A stretch of DNA of 50,401 nucleotides from Stagonosporopsis chrysanthemi (GCA_022560025.1 JAFISE010000202.1:1-50401), one strand, 5' to 3'. Shown: positions 1 to 11,752, counted from the stretch's first letter. The notes: generated from the letters alone by a model not told the origin. Numbers and translations are program-made.

Positions 1-1366
1 ACGTCTCAGAGCATGTATATATTGACGCTCTCTAGCTAGCAAGTAACACAAGCGCAGTTTTCCATCATTTTCAGCAGCTGCTTACGCTGCAACAATTATG
101 AACCCACAAAGTGTAAATTATCCAACGATTGCCCTTGCACTGTTTACATACAGTGCTGTGAAAGTAGCTGATGTATGAGCATAGGTCTAGTAGCACAGTG
201 CAATAATGGTACTGACTGGCCTTGTGACACTGTGTGCGACCACAGTCAGATAACTTTTGACCGTGAGTGAATCATAAAAGCCCGAACTTGCAACACCACT
301 AGAATTACACGAGGTGCTACAGTGTAAGATTGGGACATAGGACCAGTGATATTGAATCTTTCATCATCAATACCAAGGCCTCATTTGGTAGTGGCTGAAA
401 GATGCTGAAAAGCTTTACTTTCAGGAATCATCAACGGTGAATCGGGTGCAAAGGCTACAGATAAGCTGCATCGCTCGAGTATGGTATATAGTGAAACAGA
501 GAGACCTCAATGAGAGAGCGACGAATATCCTATATACCAGACGTGGTTAAAACCATGATATGCTTATAGAGCCCAAGCAAAATTTTCGAAATTTTGAGAT
601 TGTAAATCACCATCTCGGTACACGTAGCACTCTTTGTGCGATCCGATGGCGCGAGATAGGAAACGAAACTTTTCAACAGCGCTCAACCTAACCCACTTCC
701 CTTTTTAGACAATGCCGTCTTCGATTGAATTCGTACATGGTCTGAAACCTGAACATTTCAGTTCACTGGTACCAGAATTGAAGGTCAGCTCGGTGGTTGG
801 GTCTCCGGTGATCGCCCAAAGGAGTTCACAACGCATGGGTGGATGTGGCAAGAACAATGTTTCGAGTTCAATAAATCTGACCTTACCATCTCAGTTTTCT
901 CGGTCAGAGCCTCACATTTAGTGCTTTTTGAAGAATCCACTCTCAAGCACAGACTACCAGTGGTGCCATGACACCTACAGCTTGTGTTTAAACTCAGGAT
1001 CCAAGCAAGTTGTTGTGTCGTCGCGGGGAATGCCACTCCTGAACGAGTCTTGATCAGCGAGGTCTTGCATTCAAAAATGTAGATGATGACGTAGAGGGCG
1101 CCTGATTGCATGCCTACTCGTCGGCAGGGGTTGTAATACCTTGTTGTAATAGTGGAATGGATCAAAGACAGCACGCTTTGCCCTCGCCATACCCTAGGTA
1201 AATCCTCTATGAATTGGATGCTCGACTCAACCACAAAAGGATCAACTGCTGCTGCCAGTAACCTCGATGCAGTTCGGACGTCGTACCTTTTATTTGCCGT
1301 ACCGCTCGCTCATATTCCCTGCAAGATGGCTGTTTTCTGCTCTATTTGGCGTTGAATCTATAACCT
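1..1366. other. Left-edge stretch with no recognisable gene
   Basis: Ordinary base composition. The open frames here are short, mostly begin at non-ATG codons, and their translations (for example the minus-strand frame at 785-1234) show no family motif, signal peptide or membrane segment that I recognise. I see no tRNA or rRNA. The right end is the 3' flank of the wax-synthase-like pseudogene. Confidence 0.5.
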
Positions 1367-2609
1367 TCATAACAGAATCGTCCCCACCAGCGAAGCACCC
1401 GTCTTGAACGGTCTTGTTCCTAGGAAAGCGTCACTAACAATCCCCGCGTCTCTGCTACCCTTAAGGTAGATTGGCAAGCTGAATGACAACCAGATAACTA
1501 CCAATGCGTATCCCAGTAGAGTCTCCAGGTTTGCAACATTGTGTTACGGCCGAACATGTCGCAGCCAGAGGCGTATTGTTATGCCTTCCAAGGTGATGAT
1601 CACTGGCTGGCTCATGAAGAAAGCAAACTCCCCTTCGTCTCGGCGGGTGACATTAAACATCTAGTATTGATGCACGATGCAGCTCATACCAAAAGCCACG
1701 TACAGCTGAGTAAGGTCAGACGCTAGGCTGCCTTTTTGGAGACCGAGAGCGCGAGTGATCCGGCGCGCGGGCTGAGACATCATTTTCCAAATATTGTCAG
1801 CGCATGTCTCTTATATCTGCCGCATGGTCTGATAATAGACGGCCCAGAATTGCCTCACGGACCAAGCATCGCGCACGCTGCCCATCAGTGGTGGCAGCTG
1901 CCATCTCTCGTACAAACCAATTGCAACAATGATGGTAGAAGCCGAGCAGTAAAAGCTACACAGACGGAGGTAGATCCAAATCGCACCTGCCCACCAAATC
2001 GCCGCATCTACCACAAATCCAATCAATGCGGTATGTGTCACGTTCCTCGAGCGCAGATACGAATCCAAGAACGGCCAGGATACTCAACGATCCCAAATAC
2101 GACACAGCCGCTTCCCCGACGCGTTTGGCAATCCATCTCCTCTTGGACAATCGCAAGTCCAAATCCCGGGGAACATCCTTGATCTGCCAATTCCACCCTA
2201 TCCCCCGATGCGACGGCACCATCAGCTCCGCCGCCCAACACAGCTTCGCCCACGCACCTTTGCAGTCCTGGATCCCGCTCCCTGCCAACCTTCCTCTCTA
2301 ACCTTGTGTCGTATCGCCGACGTACAATGGCGCCCCCTCACCCTTCTGCGGCCGCAGTACGGCGAACTCGATGAACCATAGAGGCGTGCTGATGAAGGCG
2401 GAGCTGCGGTAAAAGTCCGCCGAAGGGTCGCCGAAGGTGTAGCGCGGTGCTGTCGCGCAGAGTGAGAGGAGAATAGGCAGAATGAATAGAGCAGTGAAGC
2501 GTCTTCGAGGTGAGTAGAAGGGGAGGAGGCTAAGTGGGAAAGTGATAGGGAGGCAGTACGCAGAGATTTGTGCTCGCTGGTCAAGAGACGGTGTAGCAAT
2601 GTTCTGCAT
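1367..2609 (-). pseudogene. Decayed wax synthase-like membrane O-acyltransferase
   Basis: Translating the minus strand from the ATG at 2607-2609 to the TGA at 1367-1369 gives about 410 residues that follow the fungal wax-synthase/TRI7-like acetyltransferase family in order. There is a hydrophobic N-terminus, then an RGIGWNWQIKDVP motif, then DAWSVRQFW, where the family usually has an [F/S]LRxFW..WHQ..R signature, then LGLQKGSLASDLTQLYVAF and a hydrophobic C-terminal third. Frame is lost between about 2040 and 2100, and stops interrupt the later frame at 1811-1813, 1661-1663 and 1544-1546. The TAG at 2298-2300 could be removed by a 45-base GT-AG intron ending in AAAG, but the other lesions cannot be repaired this way. 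The family is multipass and transfers acyl or acetyl groups in secondary or lipid metabolism. Two of the stops fit C-to-T or G-to-A change. High confidence in family and in loss of function; substrate unknown. Confidence 0.8.
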
Positions 2610-2696
2610 AGCGACAGTAAATTGAGGGGTCTCGCCGATGGCGGAGAGTGAATGTTCAGTTTCTTTATGTTGGTTGATGATTTGAAAAGAAACCGT

Positions 2697-2723
2697 GAGT
2701 GGCCTGAGTGGCCTGAGTGGCCT
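2697..2723. repeat. Three tandem copies of GAGTGGCCT
   Basis: The 9-base unit occurs three times head to tail, about 90 bases upstream of the pseudogene start. Minor microsatellite-like tract with no evident function. Confidence 0.8.
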
Positions 2724-5531
2724 GACCTTATTGCATCTGCTCGTCAGATATGGTGGGACCCGGATGCCTCGGAAGGGGAGGACTGTTTGATTTTACCACT
2801 TTGAAATACCGGCTTGGTGTTTAGACATGTGGAACAATACTCCAATCAACAAATTCTCGATATGTGCGGCGGACAGAGTGCCTTCTTGGCGGTCTCACAG
2901 AGCGGTAAAACAATCTTGAAACTCGTGTGTGGCTCACAAAACCAAATTTTTGTGCTGAGTCTAGAGTTCGAAGCCTGTACAGTACAAAACGTGCTTGAGC
3001 CAACAACTAGAGTGATATTACATCGAGACTGTGCTTTGATCGTCTGCAAACTAGAACCTCCACCATCTCCTCACAAGCCGACCTCGATTTGATGCGCATC
3101 ACTGGTCTCCGTCATTACTACTAGAAGCTTCCAATCGTACGAGTAACTAGCCCTCACACCGGAGGACAGGAAGTCTACTGCGTGATAATCAAAGAGGTAA
3201 CATTTGTGAACAAGAGGTTCACCATTGTCTCTGCAGCACTCGATGTGGAGCGTATTTCGTCCATGACGTGCCAGACTCTTAGTATTTGTTAGAATCGCAC
3301 GCGGATCTCGTCTTGCAACAGTCCTTGGGAGCATCACATCAGCCGGGTCCGTAATTCCAAATCAGTATTGGCTCTGAGAGCGGCAGTGAATGAAACGCGT
3401 TGTCCTGGTGGGAGAGGTGACCCGCTGGGTCAAGCTGTGCATTGAGCTATGAAAAGGAGCAAAAATAGCTACAGAAGACTTGTGGGAGGGATCTTAGTTT
3501 TGCCTTGTCCTGTTTAGTGCGTTGTTGATGATGAGACCAGCAGGACTGATCACAATATCATGGATTTCTTCAAAATGAAATGTAGCAGGTTATGCACAGA
3601 TCACCACGATGTCTTGTCTTGACCGTCAAGTGTAGAAGTAAAGCGATCAGAAGATAATGTTTATGAACCAGGCAGGCTCGTTTTGGGCACAGGGTAGGTT
3701 TCTCAACATCCAAACAAGATCTTGGACAACTGCAGCTTGCACATTCTCCAAAACCCAGGAGTTGTGAAGTGCTAGGGACAAGAGCCAGAGAATCCATTGC
3801 TTGCAATTGAGCCTGCGGAAGCCTAATGTCAGGGGCCCGCAGTAAAGTTGTGGTAGAGAGGATTGGATGCCAACTCGATTTGCTTCGGGGCGAGTCCTCG
3901 CTGGCATGTCCAGCACGAGCGCATTTGCTTGGCAGGATGAACACGACACGACCAGGGAGATTGATGCATGACCAGCTCAAGCTGAGTACATAGTCTAGCT
4001 CCTTCGAGAACAAGGCTCTCTAGCTGCTGAGTGTCTCACTCGAACAACTGCGAGGTTTCCGAAGATGCGGTGTCGAGTAAGCAGCTGTTTGGACTAGGCT
4101 AAGCGCTTGCGAGTTGTCACTCCGGAGGATGAGTGGTGTAATAATCGTGACATACGTGGTGTCGCATCATCGTCGTTGGCTTCGTATGAGTGAGATCCTG
4201 CCTGCCACAGATATACGGAGTTGGTCGGCGTGTCGCGCATGGTCCTGGGCTGGTGGGGCGGCGCTTAGAACCTCGCGTGAGACGCTTTTTGGCATCAAAC
4301 GCTGTGTGAAAGGTGTGTATCAAGCCATGCAGGCGTACGCCACGATAAGGTGATCTCTGCTTGGAAGCTGTATTCGCATAGATCGTCAGTTTGCACAGCC
4401 CGTGTTGTGGGCTCAACCATTATTCGGGGAGCCCCGCACGCCCGGAAGCAGCGGTGCGGCGGGGCGATGGAGCGGCGGACCGCACCACCACCATCATTCT
4501 GCGTCATCGCTCAACAGATATAGACTGCTTCAAATCATGTTCTCGTTGACTCTGTGTCAGTGTACAGGAGCACGCCAATCTTGCTCATGCAGTATGGTTA
4601 CCGGATCAAGGGTCATGACGTTCGGACGCCTCTCTGTGCAAGATCGCCAGCAATTACAGTACCATCTTTGATTTTTCTTCCGTATCAAGGCTCTCAGCCG
4701 GGCGGTACAGCGACGATCTTGTAAGAGCACATGTATGCCGCTGTACTGCGGCTGCATATGAGGATGGAATTGCTGCAACCATGAGCGCCTGCATTGAGCG
4801 GCAAATCGCTTTTGTCATGCATCCGTTGTACCACATACCTCTGTTCCAATTCATGTGCTTGAGTTATTGGTGTTCAGTGAGTCCCCTTGCACGGCTCGCA
4901 CCAGGATCATTATACGGTATACAAATTGTATATCTGTTCTTTGTCAACCGCTAGGCCGGCAGATCAGATTACTAGCGGTTCGCCACAGTTGCAAAGTACG
5001 GACGTATCACTCCTTGCTTTCATCTGTGCCCGCATCTCCATGTTGTCTTGAAGTTCGCACTTGTGAGCAGAAATTGGCAGGAAGGAGTCTTAGCATTGAC
5101 TGCGGATTTCATGGAGGAACTGGCTTCACGGGTACTTTTGTTTCAAACCCGAGACGATGAGAGATTGAGAATGAACATGGCTCAGATAACGATTGCACAC
5201 CTGAAGTAGTCTTACATACCTTTGGCCCCGAGCTGATGTTCTTTTTGCCCTTCATTTCGTGTACGCGTACAGAGGCGATTCTCGACGGAAAGCTTTCTTT
5301 TCTGGGCTGGTGAGAAAACTCACAGCATCTGCTCACTAGCCACAGATTGAGCCTGTGTTTTGAATTTTGCGCCTCTCCTTCAACAGACTGCTCTCGTTTC
5401 ACTACGCCATTCGTTTCGTAAAGTGAATCAGGATATTGATATAGTTTAGATAATATCTACTCTGTACATACAGTGCCAAAAACAAGTAAGCTTTGTCCAT
5501 CAATTCGTTTCGCTGCCAAGTACACTATCGT
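2724..5531. other. Gene-poor stretch, no supported gene
   Basis: Several frames of 60-150 codons exist on both strands (for example minus 3570-4013 and plus 4855-5160). They overlap one another, lack family motifs and show no coherent chain of exons. I saw no tRNA-like T-loop and no long repeat. Possibly eroded sequence or long intergenic DNA left of the polysaccharide cluster. Confidence 0.45.
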
Positions 5532-6626
5532 TTACTGCTGAGAGGTAGAAATGTTGAGTGGCGTAGTAGCTACCTCAGAGTTGCAATATTCTACCCAGCC
5601 ATCGAGATTCTCTCGCTTAAGCACCGTGCTGAATCCGCTGGTGTTCGAACCCTGGCATGCCTCATCTACGAGCTCTGATTGCAAGCTAGTGTCGGAACCA
5701 TCATCTTTGTTAGGGTATTCGATGTGAAATACCGGCTTGCCAGCCTGGATGAAGCTTTGGAACTTGTCGCACTCGTTGTACTGGACGCATTGTTCATTGA
5801 CAGAAAAATCCGTGAAAGGTAGAACTGCTGGTATGATACGACCCGCATTTTTAAGCCCTAGTGTTAGATTGAGAGGGTTGGAAACCGAGTGCAGGAATTC
5901 CATCAGAGCGACTGAGTCATCTGCAGTCAATCCCAGTCCATTGTCATTGTCCTGCACGCATGTCAGTGAAAGGTCGGCAGCCAGATCCCGGAAACTTACA
6001 TAAGCATCGACATTGTCAGGATCTACACCATCGCATCTCTTCTCGCTGGCTAGTTCGACTCTACCTTTCATGATGTTACGCACACTTTCGCTGCTAATGT
6101 TCAGCCATCTCTCGCCCGGCCAGCCATCTAGCTCTTTTCCTTTGTCGGCTGCTTGGAAGCTTCCAACATCTGGCCGCCAGTCTTCAAAGCTGCCGGCGCT
6201 GAAGTAGCAGATGACTTTTTTGCCGAGATCATGTAGTATATTGATGGTTTCTGCAGGTGTGTCGAACAAATCGACATCGAAGATGGCCACATCTGGTGTT
6301 GTTGAGCGGAGATCAACAGCCAGGAGCGGTGGCTTCAGGAGGGTGATCTGCCATGTGTCGTTCACTTTCGGAGTCCAAGGAAGGGGTGTCGTTCCCGGGG
6401 GTAGCGAGATGTGGGGCGGCTCTGGTGGCCCTGATGGATCAGCGTCAGGACTGCGTCGCCCAACGGTAAGCCCGAGCCCGAGGCCTAGCGCTAGGCCCAA
6501 CACCATGATCGCGACAACTGCTCCTATGAGGACCTTCCTGTTGAAGACACGCTTTTGTGGCAGTAATCCAGCTTTGTCTGTAGATGATACGACTGTTTCA
6601 GTGGTTTTCTGTCGATGTTCAGACAT
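5532..6626 (-). CDS. ega3: Ega3-like membrane-anchored endo-alpha-1,4-galactosaminidase (GH114)
   Basis: The frame gives 364 residues, or 348 once a 48-base intron at 5952-5999 is removed. That intron has a GTAAGT donor, a CACTGAC branch-like site and a GCAG acceptor, and lies between VDPDNVDAY and DNDNGLGLT, motifs that join smoothly in the family. It is a multiple of three without a stop, so retention would add 16 residues. The protein has a short basic cytoplasmic N-terminus, one membrane span at about residues 32-56 (GLALGLGLGLTVG), a proline-rich stalk, and a GH114 TIM-barrel domain with DVAIFDVDLFD, KVICYFSAGSFEDWRPD, CDGVDPDNVDAY and VFHIEYPN. The acidic residues in these blocks are the likely active site. 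Ega3 cleaves galactosamine linkages of galactosaminogalactan at the cell surface. It is divergent from sph3 and shares a 750-base upstream region with it. The start is the ATG at 6624-6626, just before the basic/TM N-terminus. Confidence 0.9.
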   Translation of the reverse strand: MSEHRQKTTETVVSSTDKAGLLPQKRVFNRKVLIGAVVAIMVLGLALGLGLGLTVGRRSPDADPSGPPEPPHISLPPGTTPLPWTPKVNDTWQITLLKPPLLAVDLRSTTPDVAIFDVDLFDTPAETINILHDLGKKVICYFSAGSFEDWRPDVGSFQAADKGKELDGWPGERWLNISSESVRNIMKGRVELASEKRCDGVDPDNVDAYVSFRDLAADLSLTCVQDNDNGLGLTADDSVALMEFLHSVSNPLNLTLGLKNAGRIIPAVLPFTDFSVNEQCVQYNECDKFQSFIQAGKPVFHIEYPNKDDGSDTSLQSELVDEACQGSNTSGFSTVLKRENLDGWVEYCNSEVATTPLNISTSQQ

Positions 6627-7374
6627 GGTTTCGAGCTTGGGGTGCGCTGAAAAAAGTGGGCTTGTTGATGTAGTTTACTCGAGGCTGGCCCTTGCTCCGA
6701 GGCGGGAAGGACAAATTTTGACGCCTGGCTTGGAGACTTGCATGCATGTAAATGTCCCAGCGACGCCGGAGGATTTCCGGTACCACTGTCGCCCTATTTT
6801 AGGCTGCACTAAATAAGCGAGCTGGAGCAGCGGCTATAGCGGAAACCAATAAAACTAGGACGCGAGCCGAGCCAGACTTTCAAGGGGAACGAATCGGAGG
6901 TGACCCTGGCCTGTCCAGATACAGTAAGAGTGCGGGGCATTGCGTGCTTAGGCCCAGGCTTTGCTAATTTGAGGCTTACCAAGATCAGCGTCGAGGCTGA
7001 GCTGTGCAGAGTACATGCCGCTAGGCAGCATTGTGCAGGGCTGAACTCTGAAATTGGAATGCGCTGACATGCTGACAACGGGCTAACGTCTTCTGTCGGG
7101 CCCTTTTCCGTCGCCAAGCCGCCAAGCCGCCTTCAGCTCTCCTGCCTAGTTCGGCAGGTGAGATTGTGGGGGGGTGACGCCGCGAGGATGTCCGGCTAGA
7201 ACGTTTCATGTCAACGGACAGCACATCATGGAACTCAAATAACCTTGCCCTTTCGGAGTCTCTCTTCCTTTCGTGCGCCACAACCCTCCAGCGAGTTCGC
7301 TTCCAAGCACAACCCTTGTTCGCTTGGCTCCAACCTCAGCTCTGCAAGGACGACTCGACTGCAACGCAAGGCAG
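6627..7374. promoter_or_regulatory. Divergent intergenic region between ega3 and sph3
   Basis: This 748-base stretch separates two outward-facing genes and so must hold both promoters. A CCAAT box is visible at 6846-6850 and a run of seven G at about 7166-7172. No clear TATA element and no verified transcription-factor site could be assigned. The 5' part of sph3 may extend into the right end of this stretch. Confidence 0.4.
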
Positions 7375-8136
7375 ATGTTGCCACTTGAGCCAGGCGCTGA
7401 GCTGCTTGCTCGTAGTCCGACCACAGTCACGGTCCCTCTGTACATATATCCCTCTCCGGGGTCTTGGGACCCACTTCACGCCGCGATCGCGGCAAACCCC
7501 GGCCTGCAATTCTTTGTCATCCTCAATCCAAACAATGGCCCAGGCGGTTCTGTGCCAGATGCATGTTACATTGCCGAAGTCGCTCGCCTAAGGACTCCAG
7601 CCAATACTACCCTCTTCGGCTATGTCCACATGAGTTGGGGTCAGCGCGAATACAATCACGTCATCGCGGACATCTCCACCTGGGCAGATTGGGCTTGCTA
7701 TCCTGATTGCGACATTCACGTGGATGGAATCTTCGTTGACGAGGCACCTAGCAGTGTCTCGTTTCTCAAGCACATCAGGGGCTTGAAACAACACGCGAAA
7801 ACTGTATTCCCTGGGAACGCCATATTTTGGACAAACCCTGGTGTTCCTGTCGATAGCGCATTCTACGCCGAGGCCGATATCATCAACGCCTGCGAGAATC
7901 ACTATGATCACTACATTCGCCAGAAGTCCATCTTCTCTGTACCAGTCTCTTTACGTCCAAAAACCTCTATGATGATTCATCATTGCCCTGGGTCGAAAGA
8001 ACAACTCTGTCTGGACGTGAAAAAATTGTTGCGAGCGGGCTATCAGCTGACTTTGCTTACAACGGACTCGGATTATACGAAATTTTCTACCATGTGGTTG
8101 GAATTTCTCGAAGCCCTAGCATCTGCACAACATTAG
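7375..8136 (+). CDS. sph3: Sph3-like glycoside hydrolase GH135 (spherulin-4 family)
   Basis: From the ATG at 7375 the frame codes for 253-254 residues ending at the TAG at 8134-8136. It starts MLPLEPGAELLARS and enters the spherulin-4 fold at VTVPLYIYPSPGSWDPL. Further family blocks are FFVILNPNNGPG, TLFGYVHMSWGQR, DGIFVDEAP (with the acidic pair expected at the catalytic site), IFWTNPG and MMIHHCP. The length matches the catalytic domain alone. Family members are (1,4)-alpha-N-acetylgalactosaminidases needed for normal galactosaminogalactan production. Oddity: no signal peptide or membrane anchor is visible. The same frame stays open upstream of 7375 to about 7273, but no in-frame ATG occurs there and the residues are not hydrophobic. 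Either an upstream exon is missing from this model or the protein is leaderless. Convergent with agd3, 287 bases apart. Confidence 0.85.
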   Translation: MLPLEPGAELLARSPTTVTVPLYIYPSPGSWDPLHAAIAANPGLQFFVILNPNNGPGGSVPDACYIAEVARLRTPANTTLFGYVHMSWGQREYNHVIADISTWADWACYPDCDIHVDGIFVDEAPSSVSFLKHIRGLKQHAKTVFPGNAIFWTNPGVPVDSAFYAEADIINACENHYDHYIRQKSIFSVPVSLRPKTSMMIHHCPGSKEQLCLDVKKLLRAGYQLTLLTTDSDYTKFSTMWLEFLEALASAQH

Positions 8137-8423
8137 CTGCGCTGCATGAAAATATTTTTTCCACGTTCCGATCATTTTCTTTTCAGTATTTAGACTCAAA
8201 TAATCAAAGTCATGCAAACTATCACAAGCAGATATTCTCGTCGTCGGTCATTGGTGTTGTGAAGATGATCGCGACTTGTTCATAGTTTTCACAGTAGTGT
8301 ACGTTGAGTTTAGAAGTCAACCGATTTAGATTACATCTGACATTGCGCTATCTATACGAAACTGCAAACGTGGTCGAACCAACAGAACCACACCCACGAG
8401 GTAAGGTGTACCGAGTGAGATTC

Positions 8424-10806
8424 TCAAATCGACACTGGCGTTCCGAGTTGGAATGAAACGGGAGACCCACTTAACTTAGTCCAGATGGTTAGTGGATCGT
8501 TGCCAACCTTATCGCTAGTAGTGTCACTAGCGGCAGTTGTTGCCGAACCAGGAAACGTTACAGGGATAGGCACACTGCAAGTGTTGCTGTTCGCCCCAAC
8601 CGTAACTCCGACGATAGAATTAGCGTCATCGGACAGTGTATATGACAAGTTTGGTTTGCATTGGTCGCGAGACATGCGATTTACAAACAGCGTCCTTGTG
8701 TCTTTGTTAGAGAAGGATCGACAAAAGGTTCTCAATCGTGTGGACTTACGCAATATCATCGTGCTTGAGTGTAATGATCGGCCAACCTGTGAGGCGAGTC
8801 ATCTCCTGGACTATAGCCTCCGTCCAGATCATCAGCAACGACATCTTTCCGGATTTGGACCCCACGGTGAAGCTCGGAGCGTCGGTCTGGCGCATGTTTG
8901 CCTGATGAAACATGAAGGGGTCGTTGTGCAATCCAAGCAGATGGCGCGTATTTGTTACACGCGCGTTGTTGAGAAGAGAATTGAAGTCTCCACTTCCTCC
9001 TGAGGTATTGATCCATTCTTGCGTGGTGCAATCAGCCGAATCACAGTTGTAATAAATGGTAGTGGCCCAGCGTGGAATAATGAGTAACCCGTCGCGACCA
9101 TTCGAAGCAACGTTGCTGTACAAAGGCCAAAACTCGTTTTGTTTGTTCATTAAAACTGGTCGGGTCTGTAAAAGTCATTTAGTTGTCGGTCTGCTGTTAT
9201 ACTCTTAGTCAACTCACATTATCGCCAACAACACTTGTGATGCCGTTATCCATCCATCCTTTGATCGCATCACCGTTATGCAATCCAGTAATTGCTGGTG
9301 GGATAAGACCTTTTCCGGAATAGCGTTGCGCTGCCGATAAGCCGACCTGCTGCAACCAAGCAATATTAAACGATATCTCTTTGAAGACGTCAGAGTATGT
9401 AGCATTGTTCAAAGCCGCATGCGTATAGGTATGCGAAACATGAGCAAATGCATCTCTGTTGCTCGGGGTCATGATCCAGGACGCAAGAGGGTCCAGTTGT
9501 GCGCATGCCAGACTCCAGGTGTACGTAGCCGGACTATTGGGCCAGATATTCGTACCAGTCCCAAGCGGTTTCTGAAACTCGAGTGCCGTGTCTATCTGCT
9601 CTGGATAATCAATAGCGGTATCAGGTGAGCAGCGCTTGGTGGCGGCATTCTCTTCGGCTTGGATAGCGGCTTCGATGTCACCATTCCCATTGTGGGCAAG
9701 TTCGATGAAATAATTCGATCCACTCGGCATTCGCGAATTGATGTCCCGTGTCCAGGATACATGGGCTTCAAGATCGCCGGGGCGGACCCTAAAAGTAGTG
9801 CCGGCCGGTTGATAGAGCTCTGTTCCTAGGTGAACATCATCGATCTGGGTACTCAAGTACAAACGACGGTGACCGACGACTGTGGCAGCTGATCAGTCAA
9901 GAGTTCCATAATCTCAGCGGTATAACTGATTCAACTTACATAGGCCACGTGTAAGCCAATGGATAAACGCATGCTGAAGGAAGTTTGATGTTGGCGCCCA
10001 GTCAGTAGCCCAGCTGGTAAACCATACCATCTGCTGACGCCGACCAAAGTTGTTGATGACGGCTGCAGTTGTTGTTGTTGTGAAGGGTCCTCCGGGGGAG
10101 AATTGGGCAACCTCTATGGCTTTGCTGGAGTCCGTGATTTTGGCGGGGTAATGCCACAAACCTTGCGTACCAATGGTGGCCCCCCTGTCGTTGTTGCATT
10201 AGTCATCTGCCGACAAGAGCAGTGTTGACAAGGAACTCACACTTTCAGATTGGCTGTGGGGAAGCTATCAGCATTGCTGATGCTCACGAGCTGCTCGACA
10301 TCAGCGTTACAACAGCCTGCCCCATCGATCGCTGTAGCCGCGCCTAATCCCGGTGTTAATGAATGGACGCCTTAAAATGCAGCCAAGACCACTTGTTTCT
10401 TACCAAAGTCTGGGCCAGGATATACATCGAGTCGGACCATGCGCGCACCAAAGGTTGTTTGATAGTCGTAGAGTTGCTGCCACTGTGCAGAAGTCAAGGC
10501 ACTCCTCCAGCTGCCACTGTAATCGTAGGAAACTTCGCCGAGCACCACAAAACCCCCGTAGTTACCTTGGGTTGAGGAGCCATTGAGCACAGGAAGAGTG
10601 ATGCCAGATTGGGGGACAATGACGAGTTCGTAGGGTATACCATAGCCGCTAAAGCCAGATGTTGCCGAATAGCTTGATGCTGTGTCTCTAGCAAAGACCA
10701 AAATGGTGTTCGACATGCTCAGTGCATCTGCCGTAAGCACCGTCCATGCTATCAAAAAGAATGCAGAGCAACAGGCTCGAAAGCTGACAGAACCGATAAC
10801 AGCCAT
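8424..10806 (-). CDS. agd3: Agd3-like secreted GalNAc polymer deacetylase (CE18)
   Basis: Six exons on the minus strand: 10404-10806, 10241-10343, 9940-10184, 9218-9879, 8750-9165 and 8424-8694. The introns are 60, 56, 60, 52 and 55 bases, with GTAAG or GTGAG donors and AG acceptors. Joined length is 2,100 bases, giving 699 residues, and every junction keeps frame (for example DFG-AATAIDGAGCC and GDN-TRPVLMNKQNEFWPLY). The start is the ATG at 10804-10806, which gives a signal peptide (FFLIAWTVLTADA). An N-terminal carbohydrate-binding-like region is followed by a polysaccharide-deacetylase fold with HVSWTRDIN (Asp about residue 296) and HVSHTYTH (His about 397-404), the likely metal ligands. 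The enzyme partly deacetylates GalNAc in secreted galactosaminogalactan, giving the cationic polymer needed for adhesion. The C-terminus ends soon after the conserved domain, so the protein is shorter than the roughly 800-residue Aspergillus protein. Exon limits rest on reading by eye. Confidence 0.88.
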
Positions 10807-11752
10807 GGTGTTTCGATTCAATGATAAACAAGGAGAGTCAGGAACAGCAGTGTGAATGACAAACAGCAGATCTCAGTAGCTGTATGGCTTATATCCTTCC
10901 AGACACCGCGTGGCGGAGACTCTCACCGAGTATCTACCGAGCCCAGACAAAATTATCTCAGTCAACTATCAAATTCGCTTGTGGCACTCATGCACGATGG
11001 AAGAAGGGTGACTATCCAGTCTGGAATCTGCGATACATTGGCAACCAATACAGCCACACGCTCCAAAACGTAGAGAGTCAGCTGGTCTAAAGCGGCCAGA
11101 ACGATGAAATAGTGCATGTTCTGTAAGAGCTACGTTGAACAAACAACACGATTACCAGGGTCTGAGGTTCAGCTGCAATGGACTGGGCCTCCACCTGAGA
11201 GTCCCCCCGCACCTCAGCACTCCTTCAAAACGCCATCATTGACATCGAGAACTCCACTAGCGCTTATAATGTTAGCACTCTTTTCAAGATGTTAAAGTGG
11301 ATCGTCTAAGTTTTGTCCAGCGATGGTGATACAGGTCTCCATGCCAAGCCGGCACTTGACTAGCGCAGGCCAATTAAGCGACCTCAGCTGAGATGTAAGC
11401 CTGACCCAAGAGGTCCGTACTGAGTGTGGCTTGCATCCGACCGAGTGCGGCATGAACTCCGACCTTAGGCTATTTTCGCGGACGTGCAGGGTAGACGACG
11501 ATGCTGCACGAGAGGACCCCTCAAAAGGCTTCGTCCCTGCAAATCAAGAACAGCCAAGCATTACGACGGTATTCTCCACCAATGACTTTACACGAATCGA
11601 TCAAAAAACTTGGCTTATGCTTGATTCTGAAATATCTGAAATAATCTAATGTCATAGCCTACGCCTTCCTAGCCACTGTTGTTTGCGCCGTCTGACATGT
11701 TCCCTAGCATTTCTGTATTTCCTGTCATTCAGCAGTCATTCAGAAGGATTCT
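10807..11752. other. Intergenic region between agd3 and the small secreted protein gene
   Basis: About 950 bases upstream of agd3 and downstream of the small secreted protein gene. Short frames (for example plus 10884-11090 and 11431-11649) have no recognisable features. It presumably contains the agd3 promoter; no specific element could be assigned. Confidence 0.4.

Noticed and set aside
785..1234. Minus-strand frame of 149 codons near the left edge
   Set aside because: No recognisable motif and no plausible exon partner. Such frames are expected by chance in sequence of this composition.
3570..4013. Cysteine-containing minus-strand frame as a possible secreted protein
   Set aside because: No signal peptide at its N-terminus, overlapped by another minus-strand frame, and no splice-supported structure.
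6211..6816. Long plus-strand frame of 201 codons
   Set aside because: It is antisense to ega3, whose minus-strand frame carries clear GH114 motifs and a membrane anchor. The plus-strand translation has no family features.
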